A stretch of DNA of 64,000 nucleotides. Source: Planomicrobium stackebrandtii. GTDB taxonomy: Bacteria > Bacillota > Bacilli > Bacillales_A > Planococcaceae. Shown piece after piece: positions 35,207 through 43,953 of the stretch; position 1 is the first letter of the stretch, and every line of letters starts with the position of its first letter. Position numbers and translations under genes: made by a program. The stretch covers positions 62,001 to 126,000 of the forward strand of contig NZ_JAUSWB010000004.1 of the NCBI RefSeq assembly GCF_030814955.1. The letters are read 5' to 3'. Below the pieces are notes generated by a model, which worked only from the letters and a program-made list of their open reading frames with translations, was not told the DNA's origin and did no database searches.

Positions 35207-36316
35207 ATGGCTGGAACAAAAAAAGGGAATTTGATTTTTGTCGGGCCTTTGCCTCCTCCTATATTGGGAGAAAGCATCGCTCTGCAATCCTTATATAAAT
35301 CAGAAAAACTCCATCAGCGGTATAAAGTAAAAAAAATTAATTTGAGCCGTAAGGATTTCGAACATCCAGGGGCTCTTTCTTTTGATAAAGTATGGACCGA
35401 TTCTTTTGCCATTCTTTATTCTGGATTGCTGTCGCTTGCCATGAAGAATCCGATCCTGTATATCTCCATTTCTCAGACGAAAATGGGCTTGCTGCGGGAT
35501 TGTATGATGATTCAGGCATGCAAGTTGCTCGGTCGCGGGAAAGTGGTGACGCATCTGCATGGCAATAATCTCGGTGGCACTATTGACGCCGTTTCAGGAA
35601 CCACGCAGAAGTTCATCGTCAATTCACTGAAAAAAATTGATGTCGGCATTGTGCTGGGCGGGAAGCTATCCCCTAATTACCGAGGCCATGTCAAGCGGAT
35701 AGAAGTGGTGTCCAATGGCATCCCGGCAGACTTTATTCTTAAAAGCGAAGTAGGGCTAGGCAACAAAAAAGGGGCAATATCTCTCCTGTACTTAAGCAAC
35801 TTGATGTTCGAAAAAGGCTATGTGGAGTTGATCAAGGCTACGACAGCATTGATCAAGGAAGGGCATAACCTCCGTTTGGATTTGGTTGGCGGCATCCAGA
35901 ACGAAAGCGAATTCCAGGAAGTCAGACAATACATCGCGGCGAACGAGATGGATCATCGTATCCAGTACCATGGCCTTAAACAAGGTGATGAGAAAAAACG
36001 TTTTTTCCTGGAGTCGGATATGATGGCTCTCCCAACCAAGTACAAGGTAGAAGGCCAGCCGATGTCTATTATTGAAGGAATGGCTGCAGGGCTGCCGATT
36101 ATATCTTCGGATCGAGGGATTATTGCAGAATTGATCAAAGATTGTGGTGTCATAATCGAACCGACCGTGGAAGGCGTCAAAGCTGCTATCAAAGATCTGG
36201 TAGTCGATGATGCCGAGCGCATGCGCCTCGGGCGAATGAGCCGGGAGACGTTTGAAGAGTTTTATACCGAAGATAAATATACTGATGCTTTGATTGCTAT
36301 TTTTGACGAACTTTAA
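35207..36316 (+). CDS. Family 4 glycosyltransferase
   Basis: A 369-residue GT-B enzyme. The N-terminal domain starts IFVGPLPPPILGESIAL. The C-terminal domain carries LLYLSNLMFEKGYVELIKA, IQYHGLKQGDEKKRFFLESD, and LPTKYKVEGQPMSIIEGMAA followed by GLPIISSD. The glutamates of the last block are the donor-binding E-x7-E motif of family 4. It is retaining and cytoplasmic or loosely membrane bound. The donor is unknown, GDP-mannose or GDP-fucose being plausible from the neighbours. GAGAGGTGA precedes the ATG. Confidence 0.9.
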   Translation: MAGTKKGNLIFVGPLPPPILGESIALQSLYKSEKLHQRYKVKKINLSRKDFEHPGALSFDKVWTDSFAILYSGLLSLAMKNPILYISISQTKMGLLRDCMMIQACKLLGRGKVVTHLHGNNLGGTIDAVSGTTQKFIVNSLKKIDVGIVLGGKLSPNYRGHVKRIEVVSNGIPADFILKSEVGLGNKKGAISLLYLSNLMFEKGYVELIKATTALIKEGHNLRLDLVGGIQNESEFQEVRQYIAANEMDHRIQYHGLKQGDEKKRFFLESDMMALPTKYKVEGQPMSIIEGMAAGLPIISSDRGIIAELIKDCGVIIEPTVEGVKAAIKDLVVDDAERMRLGRMSRETFEEFYTEDKYTDALIAIFDEL

Positions 36317-36366
36317 ATGAGGAATGCCCATTTTTTCTGGGTGTTCTCCGGGAAAGGAAGGTCCAT

Positions 36367-37680
36367 ATGCTACGCAAAAAAAAGATCGTTTTTGTCATCA
36401 ATTACTTTTATCCAGATCTTGCAGCTACCAGTCAATTGATGACGGAACTGACAGGGCGCCTGCAGGACGATTTTGATATTACGGTAATTGCCGCGCAGCC
36501 GGGATATGCCGGTGAAAACCATGACAGCAAGAAACTTTTCGAAGAAGGTTATTTAGACAGCATTAAAGTGGTTCGGATCAAACTGCCCGAGGTGAATAAA
36601 AACTCCAAAGCCAGTCGAATAAAATACATCTCTTCCTATTTTTTATTGGCAAATATCGCGTTGCTGAAGGAGAAAGGAACAGATGTCATTTTCACGATTT
36701 CCCAGCCGCCAGTATTGGGCGGGTTGATCGGGACCATCGGCAAGCTGTTGAAACGTTCGCGGCATATTTACAGTGTCCATGACTTTAATCCCGAGCAGGC
36801 ACAGGCTGTAGCGTATACCAACAATCAGACCATTTTCAAAATTGCCAAAGCTGTCGATAAGCTGAATTGCAGCTATGCCGATCAAGTGCTGCTGGTAGGG
36901 GAAGATATGGCTGAAACCTTGAGAGGGCGTTTTGTAGATAAGAAAGTGCCGAGCCATACTGTCATCAGCAATTGGACGGATGAACATGCTATTGTTCCAC
37001 TTGAAAAAGATGAACCGGCCATTCGTGAATTCCTGGAAACGCATGGGTTGGATAATAAATTTATCGTCATGTATTCAGGGAACCTAGGTCTTTACTATGA
37101 TCTCGAGAACTTAATAGGAGTGTCCAAGCAATTTACGGATCAGCCTGATCTTGTTTTCTTGTTTATCGGGGAAGGGGCTGTCAAGCAGCGGATTCAGGAA
37201 TATGCGGCCCAAAACAATCTTGAAAACGTCAAATTCCTTCCGTATCAGCCGAAAGAATTTCTCAAGTATTCGCTGAATGCGGCGGATGTTCATTTAGTGG
37301 TCAACCAAAAAGGCATTAAAGGAGTTTCTGTACCGAGCAAGATTTATGGCGTCATGGCAGCGGGCAAACCTGTCTTGGGTGTATTGGAGCAGGGCAGTGA
37401 AGTGCAGCGCCTAATTTTTGAAAGCGGGGCAGGAGTTGTCATCGAACCTCAAAACTACCAGGGTGTCGTCCATGCGATCAACTATCTGCGAAGCTTGGAT
37501 CCTGCTGAATTGAAGAAGATGGGACTCAAAGGACGTGCTTACCTTGAAAAAAACCTGACGAGGGATACGTCCATCAATAAATACCGTGACGTGCTGCAGG
37601 CGATTGCGGGAACTCCGCAGCTGGAGACTTCTTATCAGGCTCAAACAGAGCATTACAAAGAAGCTGTCAATAAAAAATAA
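36367..37680 (+). CDS. Family 4 glycosyltransferase (WcaI-like)
   Basis: The 437-residue GT-B enzyme opens VFVINYFYPDLAATSQLMTE, the form seen in WcaI/WbuB-type glycosyltransferases. FIVMYSGNLGLYYDLENLI, VKFLPYQPKEFLKYSLNAAD and VPSKIYGVMAAGKPVLGVLE supply the donor-binding C-terminal domain. Relatives transfer fucose, N-acetylfucosamine or similar sugars to a lipid-linked intermediate. GGAAAGGAAGG precedes the ATG. It closes the operon fcl-gmd-GT2-wzy-GT4-GT4 at a strong terminator. Confidence 0.9.
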   Translation: MLRKKKIVFVINYFYPDLAATSQLMTELTGRLQDDFDITVIAAQPGYAGENHDSKKLFEEGYLDSIKVVRIKLPEVNKNSKASRIKYISSYFLLANIALLKEKGTDVIFTISQPPVLGGLIGTIGKLLKRSRHIYSVHDFNPEQAQAVAYTNNQTIFKIAKAVDKLNCSYADQVLLVGEDMAETLRGRFVDKKVPSHTVISNWTDEHAIVPLEKDEPAIREFLETHGLDNKFIVMYSGNLGLYYDLENLIGVSKQFTDQPDLVFLFIGEGAVKQRIQEYAAQNNLENVKFLPYQPKEFLKYSLNAADVHLVVNQKGIKGVSVPSKIYGVMAAGKPVLGVLEQGSEVQRLIFESGAGVVIEPQNYQGVVHAINYLRSLDPAELKKMGLKGRAYLEKNLTRDTSINKYRDVLQAIAGTPQLETSYQAQTEHYKEAVNKK

Positions 37681-37692
37681 GTCCAATTAACC

Positions 37693-37738
37693 AAGCCGCC
37701 TCCATGGAATCATATGATTCCATGGAGGCGGCTTTTTT
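37693..37738 (+). terminator. Strong terminator ending the fcl operon
   Basis: AAGCCGCCTCCATGGAATCA pairs perfectly with its complement around TAT, giving a 20-bp stem, followed by six T. Confidence 0.93.
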
Positions 37739-38010
37739 ATGACTAAATCTATAGACGAAAATGCAGAATTTCTTCGAAAAGACTTTGAGTCGACTTTACA
37801 AATAAAAAATGTCTTAAATTTCTAAAAAGTAAGAAAAATAAAATAACTCTATAGCCCTTGATATGAGCGGGTTCGGGAAATAAAATAGGTAAATATATCT
37901 GATATTTCTAATTAATTAGAAAATTATATTGAATTATTAGGTATTTATATATATAATACGTGTATACCTTTTTAAAATTACGTGTAAATAAGATTAGTTA
38001 GTTTTTTATT

Positions 38011-38027
38011 TAGGTAAAAATTACCTA
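38011..38027. promoter_or_regulatory. Palindrome TAGGTAA-AAA-TTACCTA upstream of manC
   Basis: A perfect inverted repeat with 7-base arms and a 3-base centre, 94 bases before manC. A half-site TAGGTAA is repeated at 37886-37892. The size and symmetry suit a dimeric regulator. No known consensus is matched with confidence. Confidence 0.4.
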
Positions 38028-38120
38028 TAAGGAATATCGGTTTTTTATTTTTATTAAATTTTATAAGGATAAAAGACTGGCATTCAGTTAAAACTGCAGA
38101 CGGAGAAGGAGGGCATAATT

Positions 38121-39506
38121 ATGAGATTGGTATTGTTGTCGGGGGGATCGGGAAAGCGCCTATGGCCACTTTCCAACGATGCGCGTTCAAAACAGTTTCT
38201 TAAAGTGTTGAGTGATGAGGATGGCAATAAAGTTTCCATGGTTCAACGTGTCTGGAAGCAAATCGAGGAAACAGGCATGGCTGGAAATTCCATCATTGCC
38301 ACCAGCAGCTCTCAGGTGGATATGATTAAAACCCAATTGGGGCAAGATGTCCATGTGGTCACTGAACCCGAGAGAAGAGATACGTTTCCGGCCATCGCTC
38401 TGGCAGCTGTTTATCTTTATTCGGTCCAGAAATGCAGTCTTGATGAAGTGGTAGGAATGCTGCCGGTAGATCCATACGTTGAGAACCGATTTTTTGGACG
38501 TGTTCAAGATCTAGAGAAAGCCTTGCTTGATTCGGGAGCCGACTTGGCGTTGATGGGAGTCAAACCGACTTATCCTTCTGCGAAATATGGTTACATTATT
38601 CCGGACAATAAGTCGGATGATTCATATTTGACGGTTGATTATTTTAAAGAGAAACCGACGGAACAACAAGCGGAAGAGCTGATCGAGCAGAATGCTTTAT
38701 GGAACTGCGGCGTATTTGCTTTCCGGCTGGGTTATATTATTGATCTATTGAAAGAGCGGGGCATGCCGACCGAATATTCTCAGCTGCTCAGAAATTACCA
38801 TCGTCTTCCTAAGAATAGTTTTGACTATGAAGTGGTTGAGCGTGCGGCTCACATTGTTTCTCTGCCATACGACGGCTATTGGAAGGATTTGGGGACTTGG
38901 AATACCTTGACAGATGAAATGGCGGTTCAGATTACAGGCAAAGGGATTATTGGCAAAGGGGTGGAAAACTCCCATATCGTCAATGAACTTGATATTCCCA
39001 TTACCCTGCTCGGCTTGGATAATGTAGTGGTTGCGGCAAGTCCGGATGGGATATTGGTGACCGACAAAGATGCCAGTACCAAAGTGAAAGAATATGTGGA
39101 AGGTTTTAATAGCCGGCCGATGTACGAAGAACGCCGCTGGGGCTGGTATCGGGTGTTGGAATATACAAGATATGCGGAAGGCAACGAAGTTCTGATCAAA
39201 CGATTGGGAATAAATGCCGGGAAAAATCTCAGCTACCAAATGCACTACAAGCGCAGTGAAGTATGGACCATCGTAAAAGGCGAAGGCATTTTTGTTTTCA
39301 ATGATCAATTGAGCCATGTCAGAACAGGAGATGTTATCCATATCCCGCTTGGAGCTAAACATACTTTGAAAGCGACAACTGATATGGAAATTATCGAAGT
39401 TCAAACAGGCAGCGAATTGATTGAAGAAGATATTTTCCGCACTTCGAACGAATGGGAAGAAATCGAAGCAATCTGCAAAATCAAAATAACTGCTCGCCAT
39501 GGATAA
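38121..39506 (+). CDS. manC: Mannose-1-phosphate guanylyltransferase / mannose-6-phosphate isomerase (type II)
   Basis: The 461-residue bifunctional enzyme makes GDP-mannose. The N-terminal nucleotidyltransferase has LVLLSGGSGKRLWPLSN, EPERRDTFPAIALAAVY and the sugar site YFKEKPT. The C-terminal cupin (about 345-450) has RRWGWYRVLEY, YQMHYKRSEVWTIVKGEG and DVIHIPLGAKHTL, the metal-binding pattern of type II phosphomannose isomerases. AGAAGGAGG lies before the ATG. GDP-mannose feeds gmd and fcl and perhaps a mannosyltransferase. The manA gene follows, so isomerase activity is duplicated. Confidence 0.93.
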   Translation: MRLVLLSGGSGKRLWPLSNDARSKQFLKVLSDEDGNKVSMVQRVWKQIEETGMAGNSIIATSSSQVDMIKTQLGQDVHVVTEPERRDTFPAIALAAVYLYSVQKCSLDEVVGMLPVDPYVENRFFGRVQDLEKALLDSGADLALMGVKPTYPSAKYGYIIPDNKSDDSYLTVDYFKEKPTEQQAEELIEQNALWNCGVFAFRLGYIIDLLKERGMPTEYSQLLRNYHRLPKNSFDYEVVERAAHIVSLPYDGYWKDLGTWNTLTDEMAVQITGKGIIGKGVENSHIVNELDIPITLLGLDNVVVAASPDGILVTDKDASTKVKEYVEGFNSRPMYEERRWGWYRVLEYTRYAEGNEVLIKRLGINAGKNLSYQMHYKRSEVWTIVKGEGIFVFNDQLSHVRTGDVIHIPLGAKHTLKATTDMEIIEVQTGSELIEEDIFRTSNEWEEIEAICKIKITARHG

Positions 39507-39566
39507 CGGGTGGGGAAATTTTTGTAATTAGTATGGCGCTTGTTATTCCATGAGGGAGGGGAGTTC

Positions 39567-40520
39567 ATGTATAAGGAACCTGTTTTTTTAAAGCCGGTTT
39601 TCCAGGAGCGGATTTGGGGCGGGAAAAAGCTTCAAAAATTATTTAATTATGATATTCCTTCGCAAACGACAGGGGAAGCATGGGTTATTTCCGCTCATGA
39701 AAATGGGCCATCCATTGTTATGAATGGCGAACTGCAGGGGAAAAGTTTGTTGGAGGTTTGGCAGAACTATCCTCAGTTATTCGGCTCTGAAACTACCGAC
39801 AGTGATTTTCCGCTGCTGGTGAAAATTCTCGATGCCAATGATCAGTTATCTGTTCAAGTGCATCCGGATGATCATTATGCCCAAGAGCTAGCCCATAAAC
39901 CGTTCGGGAAAACAGAATGCTGGTATATTTTGGATTGTGACGAAGATGCTGAAATTATAATTGGGCACCAGGCGCAATCGCGGGAAGAGTTTCAGCAACT
40001 GGTAAGCAAAGGGGAATGGCACAAGCTATTTCAAAGCATCAAGGTGAAAAAAGGGGATTTTGTTTACGTGCCAAGCGGAACGCTGCATTCGATCGGCAAA
40101 GGGATCGTTATTCTGGAGACGCAGCAAAGTTCTGATATTACATTTCGGCTGTATGATTATGATCGTGTAGATCCAGAAGGCAAGAAGCGGGAGTTGCATT
40201 TAGAAGAAGCGATGGCCGTAATGACCTGTCCGCATCAGCAAGTTATCCAAAGCAACTTGAAAGAGCAGTTGAACAACCTTGAGTCAACGCGGTTGATTGA
40301 AGGTGAGTATTTTACGGTGTACCATTGGCTGCTTGGCGGAAAAGTTGAAGTGCCGTTAACGACCGGGTTTTTACTGGTCAGCGTTATTGGTGGCGCGGGA
40401 CAGATTGTGACAGAAGAGAGTGTATCGACAGTGAGAAAAGGGGATAATTTCATTGTACCTGCGACTATCGGCAATTATTTTATAGACGGAGATTTGGAAA
40501 TGATCGTCTCACATACTTAA
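39567..40520 (+). CDS. manA: Mannose-6-phosphate isomerase, class I
   Basis: The 317-residue zinc enzyme interconverts fructose-6-phosphate and mannose-6-phosphate. It opens EPVFLKPVFQERIWGGKKL; zinc ligands are visible in VQVHPDD (97-102), GKTECWY (E117) and YVPSGTLHSIGKG. The length is that of the short Bacillus-type enzyme. I chose the ATG at 39567 behind GGGAGGGGAG; the upstream TTG has no signal. It forms an operon with manC. A phosphomannomutase is not in the window. Confidence 0.93.
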   Translation: MYKEPVFLKPVFQERIWGGKKLQKLFNYDIPSQTTGEAWVISAHENGPSIVMNGELQGKSLLEVWQNYPQLFGSETTDSDFPLLVKILDANDQLSVQVHPDDHYAQELAHKPFGKTECWYILDCDEDAEIIIGHQAQSREEFQQLVSKGEWHKLFQSIKVKKGDFVYVPSGTLHSIGKGIVILETQQSSDITFRLYDYDRVDPEGKKRELHLEEAMAVMTCPHQQVIQSNLKEQLNNLESTRLIEGEYFTVYHWLLGGKVEVPLTTGFLLVSVIGGAGQIVTEESVSTVRKGDNFIVPATIGNYFIDGDLEMIVSHT

Positions 40521-40656
40521 ATACGTTTTAAATTATCTGAATATTAGAATATATATATAGTGTTAAAAAGTCTTTTTAATGAATTAAATTATAAGTAAAT
40601 AGAACTAATTAAGCTATTTAAATTAATAATTCTCAATAATTAAACTATTTTTTAGG

Positions 40657-40675
40657 GACTATCGATGTTACAATG
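40657..40675 (+). promoter_or_regulatory. Promoter-like element upstream of galU copy 2
   Basis: GACTATCGATGTTACAATG resembles the elements at 21846 and 30473; its -10 reads TACAAT. It lies 121 bases before the gene in an AT-rich gap. Confidence 0.35.
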
Positions 40676-40704
40676 GGACAATATTTAGTCATCTGAGTGC
40701 TAAA

Positions 40705-40733
40705 GAACCTGTTTTTTGATAACAGAAAGGTTC
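40705..40733 (+). other. Leader hairpin upstream of galU copy 2
   Basis: GAACC and GGTTC enclose an inner CTGTT/AACAG stem. No T tract follows, so it is an RNA structure in the leader and not a standard terminator. Confidence 0.4.
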
Positions 40734-40795
40734 GGTCCCATTTAAAAAAGATAGGAATCGGTGTTCCTGAAATAAATCAAAGGCGGGTGGATTGT

Positions 40796-41686
40796 ATGGT
40801 GAAAAAGGTAAGAAAAGCAATTATTCCAGCAGCTGGTTTGGGTACGCGATTTCTTCCGGTAACAAAGGCTATGCCTAAAGAGATGCTGCCAATCGTAGAC
40901 AAACCGACGATTCAATATATTGTGGAAGAAGCCATTGCTTCAGGCATCGAAGACATCATCATCGTTACGGGAAAAGGAAAACGCGCAATTGAAGACCATT
41001 TCGATAAGAATTTCGAGCTGGAAGACAACTTGTTCAAAAAAGGCAAGTTTGAACTTCTTGAAAAAGTTCAGCATACCTCAAATGTAGAAATTCACTATAT
41101 TCGCCAGAAAGAGCCAAAAGGTTTAGGGCATGCAGTCTGGAGCGCACGCAAGTTTATCGGAAATGAGCCGTTTGCGGTCCTGCTGGGAGATGACATTGTA
41201 AAAGCGGATAAGCCTTGTTTAAAACAATTGATTGACCAATACGACAAACTGCAGTCGTCTATTATCGGAGTACAGCAGGTGCCGGATCATGAAACGCATC
41301 GATACGGCATCATCGATCCAAGTCGAGTGGATGGACGCTGCTATCAGGTCAGCAACTTTGTAGAAAAACCGAAACCAGGTACAGCTCCTTCTAATCTGGC
41401 AATTATGGGGCGTTACATTTTGGATCCTGAAATTTTTGATTTTCTCGGGACCCAAAGTGCAGGGGCAGGAGGAGAAATCCAGTTGACGGATGCTATCCAA
41501 AAGCTTAACAAGGTGCAAAGCGTCTATGCTTACGACTTTGAAGGCAAGCGTTATGACGTGGGTGAGATGCTTGGGTTCCTGCGGACAACCATTGAGTTCG
41601 CTTTGGAAAGTCCGGAATTTGGAAAAGATGTAGAAAGCATCATTAAAGAATTGATGAAAGATAAATCAGCTGCACCACTATTCTAA
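40796..41686 (+). CDS. galU: UTP-glucose-1-phosphate uridylyltransferase, copy 2
   Basis: The 296-residue enzyme is highly similar to the copy at 7019-7900, with identical long stretches such as [20 protein letters not shown] and [20 protein letters not shown]. The signature [19 protein letters not shown] and [12 protein letters not shown] are intact. The ATG at 40796 follows GGGTGG by five bases; the longer frame from 40697 starts inside the leader hairpin region and is not credible. It begins the operon galU-ugd-sugar transferase and would supply UDP-glucose directly to ugd. Confidence 0.93.
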   Translation: MVKKVRKAIIPAAGLGTRFLPVTKAMPKEMLPIVDKPTIQYIVEEAIASGIEDIIIVTGKGKRAIEDHFDKNFELEDNLFKKGKFELLEKVQHTSNVEIHYIRQKEPKGLGHAVWSARKFIGNEPFAVLLGDDIVKADKPCLKQLIDQYDKLQSSIIGVQQVPDHETHRYGIIDPSRVDGRCYQVSNFVEKPKPGTAPSNLAIMGRYILDPEIFDFLGTQSAGAGGEIQLTDAIQKLNKVQSVYAYDFEGKRYDVGEMLGFLRTTIEFALESPEFGKDVESIIKELMKDKSAAPLF

Positions 41687-41701
41687 TTTGGGGGATTCCG
41701 T

Positions 41702-43027
41702 ATGAATATATGTGTCATTGGCACTGGATATGTCGGATTGGTAACTGGTGTGAGTTTGTCTGAAATTGGCCATCACGTGATCTGCATCGACGTTGATGAA
41801 GACAAAGTTACAAAAATGAAGAAGGGGATTTCTCCCATCTATGAGCCTGGTCTAAGTGAATTGATGGCCAAAAACATCAAAGAAAAGCGTTTGCGCTTTA
41901 CGACGAGTCACTCGGAAGGGCTTCAACAGGCAGCTGTTGTCTACATTGCGGTAGGAACCCCGGAAAACAAAGATGGTTCTGCTGATTTATCTTTTGTGGC
42001 TCAAGCCGCTAAAGACATTGCTGAAAATGTCGAGCATGATGTCATCGTCGTCACGAAAAGCACCGTTCCTGTGGGAACAAATGCCATGATCAAAGAAATC
42101 GTTCAAACTCATTTGTCTGATGGACTTCAAGTTGAAGTCGTCTCAAATCCTGAATTTTTAAAAGAAGGATCGGCAATTCATGATTCGTTCCATGGAGACC
42201 GAATTGTCATTGGTGCCGAAAATGAACAGGCATTCAGCATAATTGAAGAGATCAATCAGCCATTCAGGGTGCCTATCTTTAAAACAGATATAAAAAGTGC
42301 GGAAATGATTAAGTACGCATCGAATGCATTTTTGGCAACTAAAATCAGTTTTATCAATGAAATCTCCAACATTTGTGAATTGTTGGGGGCCAATATAGAG
42401 AATGTATCAACGGGAATGGGATTGGATCAACGGATTGGCAGCCAATTTCTAAAAGCGGGAATCGGCTATGGCGGATCTTGTTTTCCAAAAGACACAAAAG
42501 CCTTGATACAAATTGCGGGAAATGTCGAATATGAGTTTGAGTTGCTGAAAGGCGTGGTCAATGTCAATAAAAAACAGCAAGGGATATTGATCGGCAAGTT
42601 GAACGACTGTCTCCCGGTCATTTCAGGTAAAAAAATAGCTGTGCTGGGACTTGCATTCAAGCCGAATACAGATGATATGCGGGAGTCTGCATCTATCCTG
42701 ATTACCGAAGAATTGATAAAGCTGGGAGCAGAGGTTGTAGCTTATGATCCAATTGCAATGGACAATGCTAAAACCATTTTGAGTTCGAAAGTTCAATACG
42801 CAGATTCAATTGAAAGAGCGGTTGACAATAGTGATGCTGTACTGATTTTGACCGATTGGGATGAAATTAAGAACGTCGATCTGGCCGTATTCCACAAAAT
42901 GAAAAGGCCACTCGTTATTGATGGAAGAAATTGTTTTACGCTAGAAGCTATGGAGAAAAATGGAATTGATTATCATTCGATCGGTAGACCAGTTTCAGCA
43001 AAACTGATTGAAGCAGCGCCCATCTGA
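41702..43027 (+). CDS. ugd: UDP-glucose 6-dehydrogenase
   Basis: The 441-residue enzyme oxidises UDP-glucose to UDP-glucuronate with two NAD. It starts with the Rossmann motif MNICVIGTGYVGLVTGVSLS. Also present are YIAVGTP, KSTVPVGT, SNPEFLKEGSA and EMIKYASNAFLATKISFINE (K204), with the catalytic cysteine in GIGYGGSCFPKDTKAL (C260). GGGGG is found before the ATG. UDP-glucuronate is an acidic building block, so the polymer is probably anionic. The gene starts 15 bases after galU copy 2. Confidence 0.95.
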   Translation: MNICVIGTGYVGLVTGVSLSEIGHHVICIDVDEDKVTKMKKGISPIYEPGLSELMAKNIKEKRLRFTTSHSEGLQQAAVVYIAVGTPENKDGSADLSFVAQAAKDIAENVEHDVIVVTKSTVPVGTNAMIKEIVQTHLSDGLQVEVVSNPEFLKEGSAIHDSFHGDRIVIGAENEQAFSIIEEINQPFRVPIFKTDIKSAEMIKYASNAFLATKISFINEISNICELLGANIENVSTGMGLDQRIGSQFLKAGIGYGGSCFPKDTKALIQIAGNVEYEFELLKGVVNVNKKQQGILIGKLNDCLPVISGKKIAVLGLAFKPNTDDMRESASILITEELIKLGAEVVAYDPIAMDNAKTILSSKVQYADSIERAVDNSDAVLILTDWDEIKNVDLAVFHKMKRPLVIDGRNCFTLEAMEKNGIDYHSIGRPVSAKLIEAAPI

Positions 43028-43064
43028 TTGATAAATGGAATTTAAGATGAAAGTGGTGATTCAA

Positions 43065-43760
43065 ATGTCAGTGTCCGCTCCTGAAAAAGAAAAACTCGAT
43101 GTTAATACGAGATATCGCGAAATGGTGTTTGAAAGCGTCAAGACAAATACCAGCAATTGGTATTTATATACGAAACGTTTTCTGGATATTGCCGGTTCGC
43201 TAATGGGGTTGGTTATGTTGATTCCCTTATTTTTGATAGTCAGCTTGCTGATTAAATTGGAAGACCCTAATGGTCCGATATTCTTCAAGCAGAAAAGAGT
43301 CGGCAAGCATGGCAAGTCTTTTGATATGTATAAATTTCGTTCCATGGTGTGCAATGCGGAAGATTTAAAGGCATCACTGCTAAAACAAAATGAAGCCTCA
43401 GGTCCAGTGTTTAAAATTAAAAGCGATCCAAGAATTACTAAAATCGGAAAATTCATCAGAAGAACCAGCATTGACGAATTGCCGCAGTTGGTGAATGTGC
43501 TGAAAGGCGATATGAGCATCGTAGGGCCGAGGCCAGCTTTGCCTGACGAAGTGGCTCAGTACACAAACTACGAAAAACAGCGTATTAGTGTAACGCCGGG
43601 CTTGACCTGTTTTTGGCAGGTTAACGGAAGAAGCAATATCAGCTTTCAGGAATGGGTCGAAATGGATTTGGAATATATCCGCAATCGCAATACAATAATG
43701 GATATTAAACTGATCTTAAAAACTATTTTGGTGCTATTTGGATCTAAAGATGCTTATTAA
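43065..43760 (+). CDS. Initiating polyprenyl-phosphate sugar-1-phosphate transferase
   Basis: A 231-residue bacterial sugar transferase (PglC/WcaJ catalytic domain). One membrane segment LDIAGSLMGLVMLIPLFLIV is followed by the signature KQKRVGKHGKSFDMYKFRSM, then RRTSIDELPQLVNVLKGDMS, IVGPRPALPDEV and TPGLTCFWQVNGRS. It transfers a sugar-1-phosphate to undecaprenyl phosphate and thus starts the repeat unit. It lacks the long N-terminal membrane domain of WcaJ. Starts at 43035 and 43047 are also in frame; I prefer 43065, with GTGGTGA upstream. It follows ugd at once. Confidence 0.92.
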   Translation: MSVSAPEKEKLDVNTRYREMVFESVKTNTSNWYLYTKRFLDIAGSLMGLVMLIPLFLIVSLLIKLEDPNGPIFFKQKRVGKHGKSFDMYKFRSMVCNAEDLKASLLKQNEASGPVFKIKSDPRITKIGKFIRRTSIDELPQLVNVLKGDMSIVGPRPALPDEVAQYTNYEKQRISVTPGLTCFWQVNGRSNISFQEWVEMDLEYIRNRNTIMDIKLILKTILVLFGSKDAY

Positions 43761-43819
43761 ACGAAAAGAAACCTTCATTGGATGCCTGGGCTTTACTGAA
43801 GGCGATCATAAGTTAAAGC

Positions 43820-43852
43820 ATGGGACATCAATTGGTTCGATTGATGTCCCAT
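43820..43852 (+). other. 13-bp perfect hairpin without T tract
   Basis: ATGGGACATCAAT (43820-43832) and ATTGATGTCCCAT (43840-43852) pair perfectly around a seven-base loop. It stands between the sugar transferase and wzz genes. Without a T tract it may protect or process the RNA, or act as a protein site. Confidence 0.55.
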
Positions 43853-43953
43853 AGCCGATTGATTGAAGAACAAGTAGCCGAAGGTTTTGTTGATATCCGA
43901 AACTTATGCTTTCGTGCACTTGCACATTTCTAATCGAAAGGAGGGATGGCGAA

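Larger units (their letters stand above)
37681..38120. other. 440-bp intergenic region, very AT-rich
   Basis: Begins with a strong terminator (37693-37738). The rest is highly AT-rich and holds a perfect 17-base palindrome at 38011-38027. A further TAGGTAA half-site lies at 37886-37892. The promoter of manC-manA should lie here; candidate -10 elements are too many in this composition to choose one. Confidence 0.5.

Noticed and set aside
43820..43852. Hairpin as a rho-independent terminator
   Set aside because: No T tract follows the stem.
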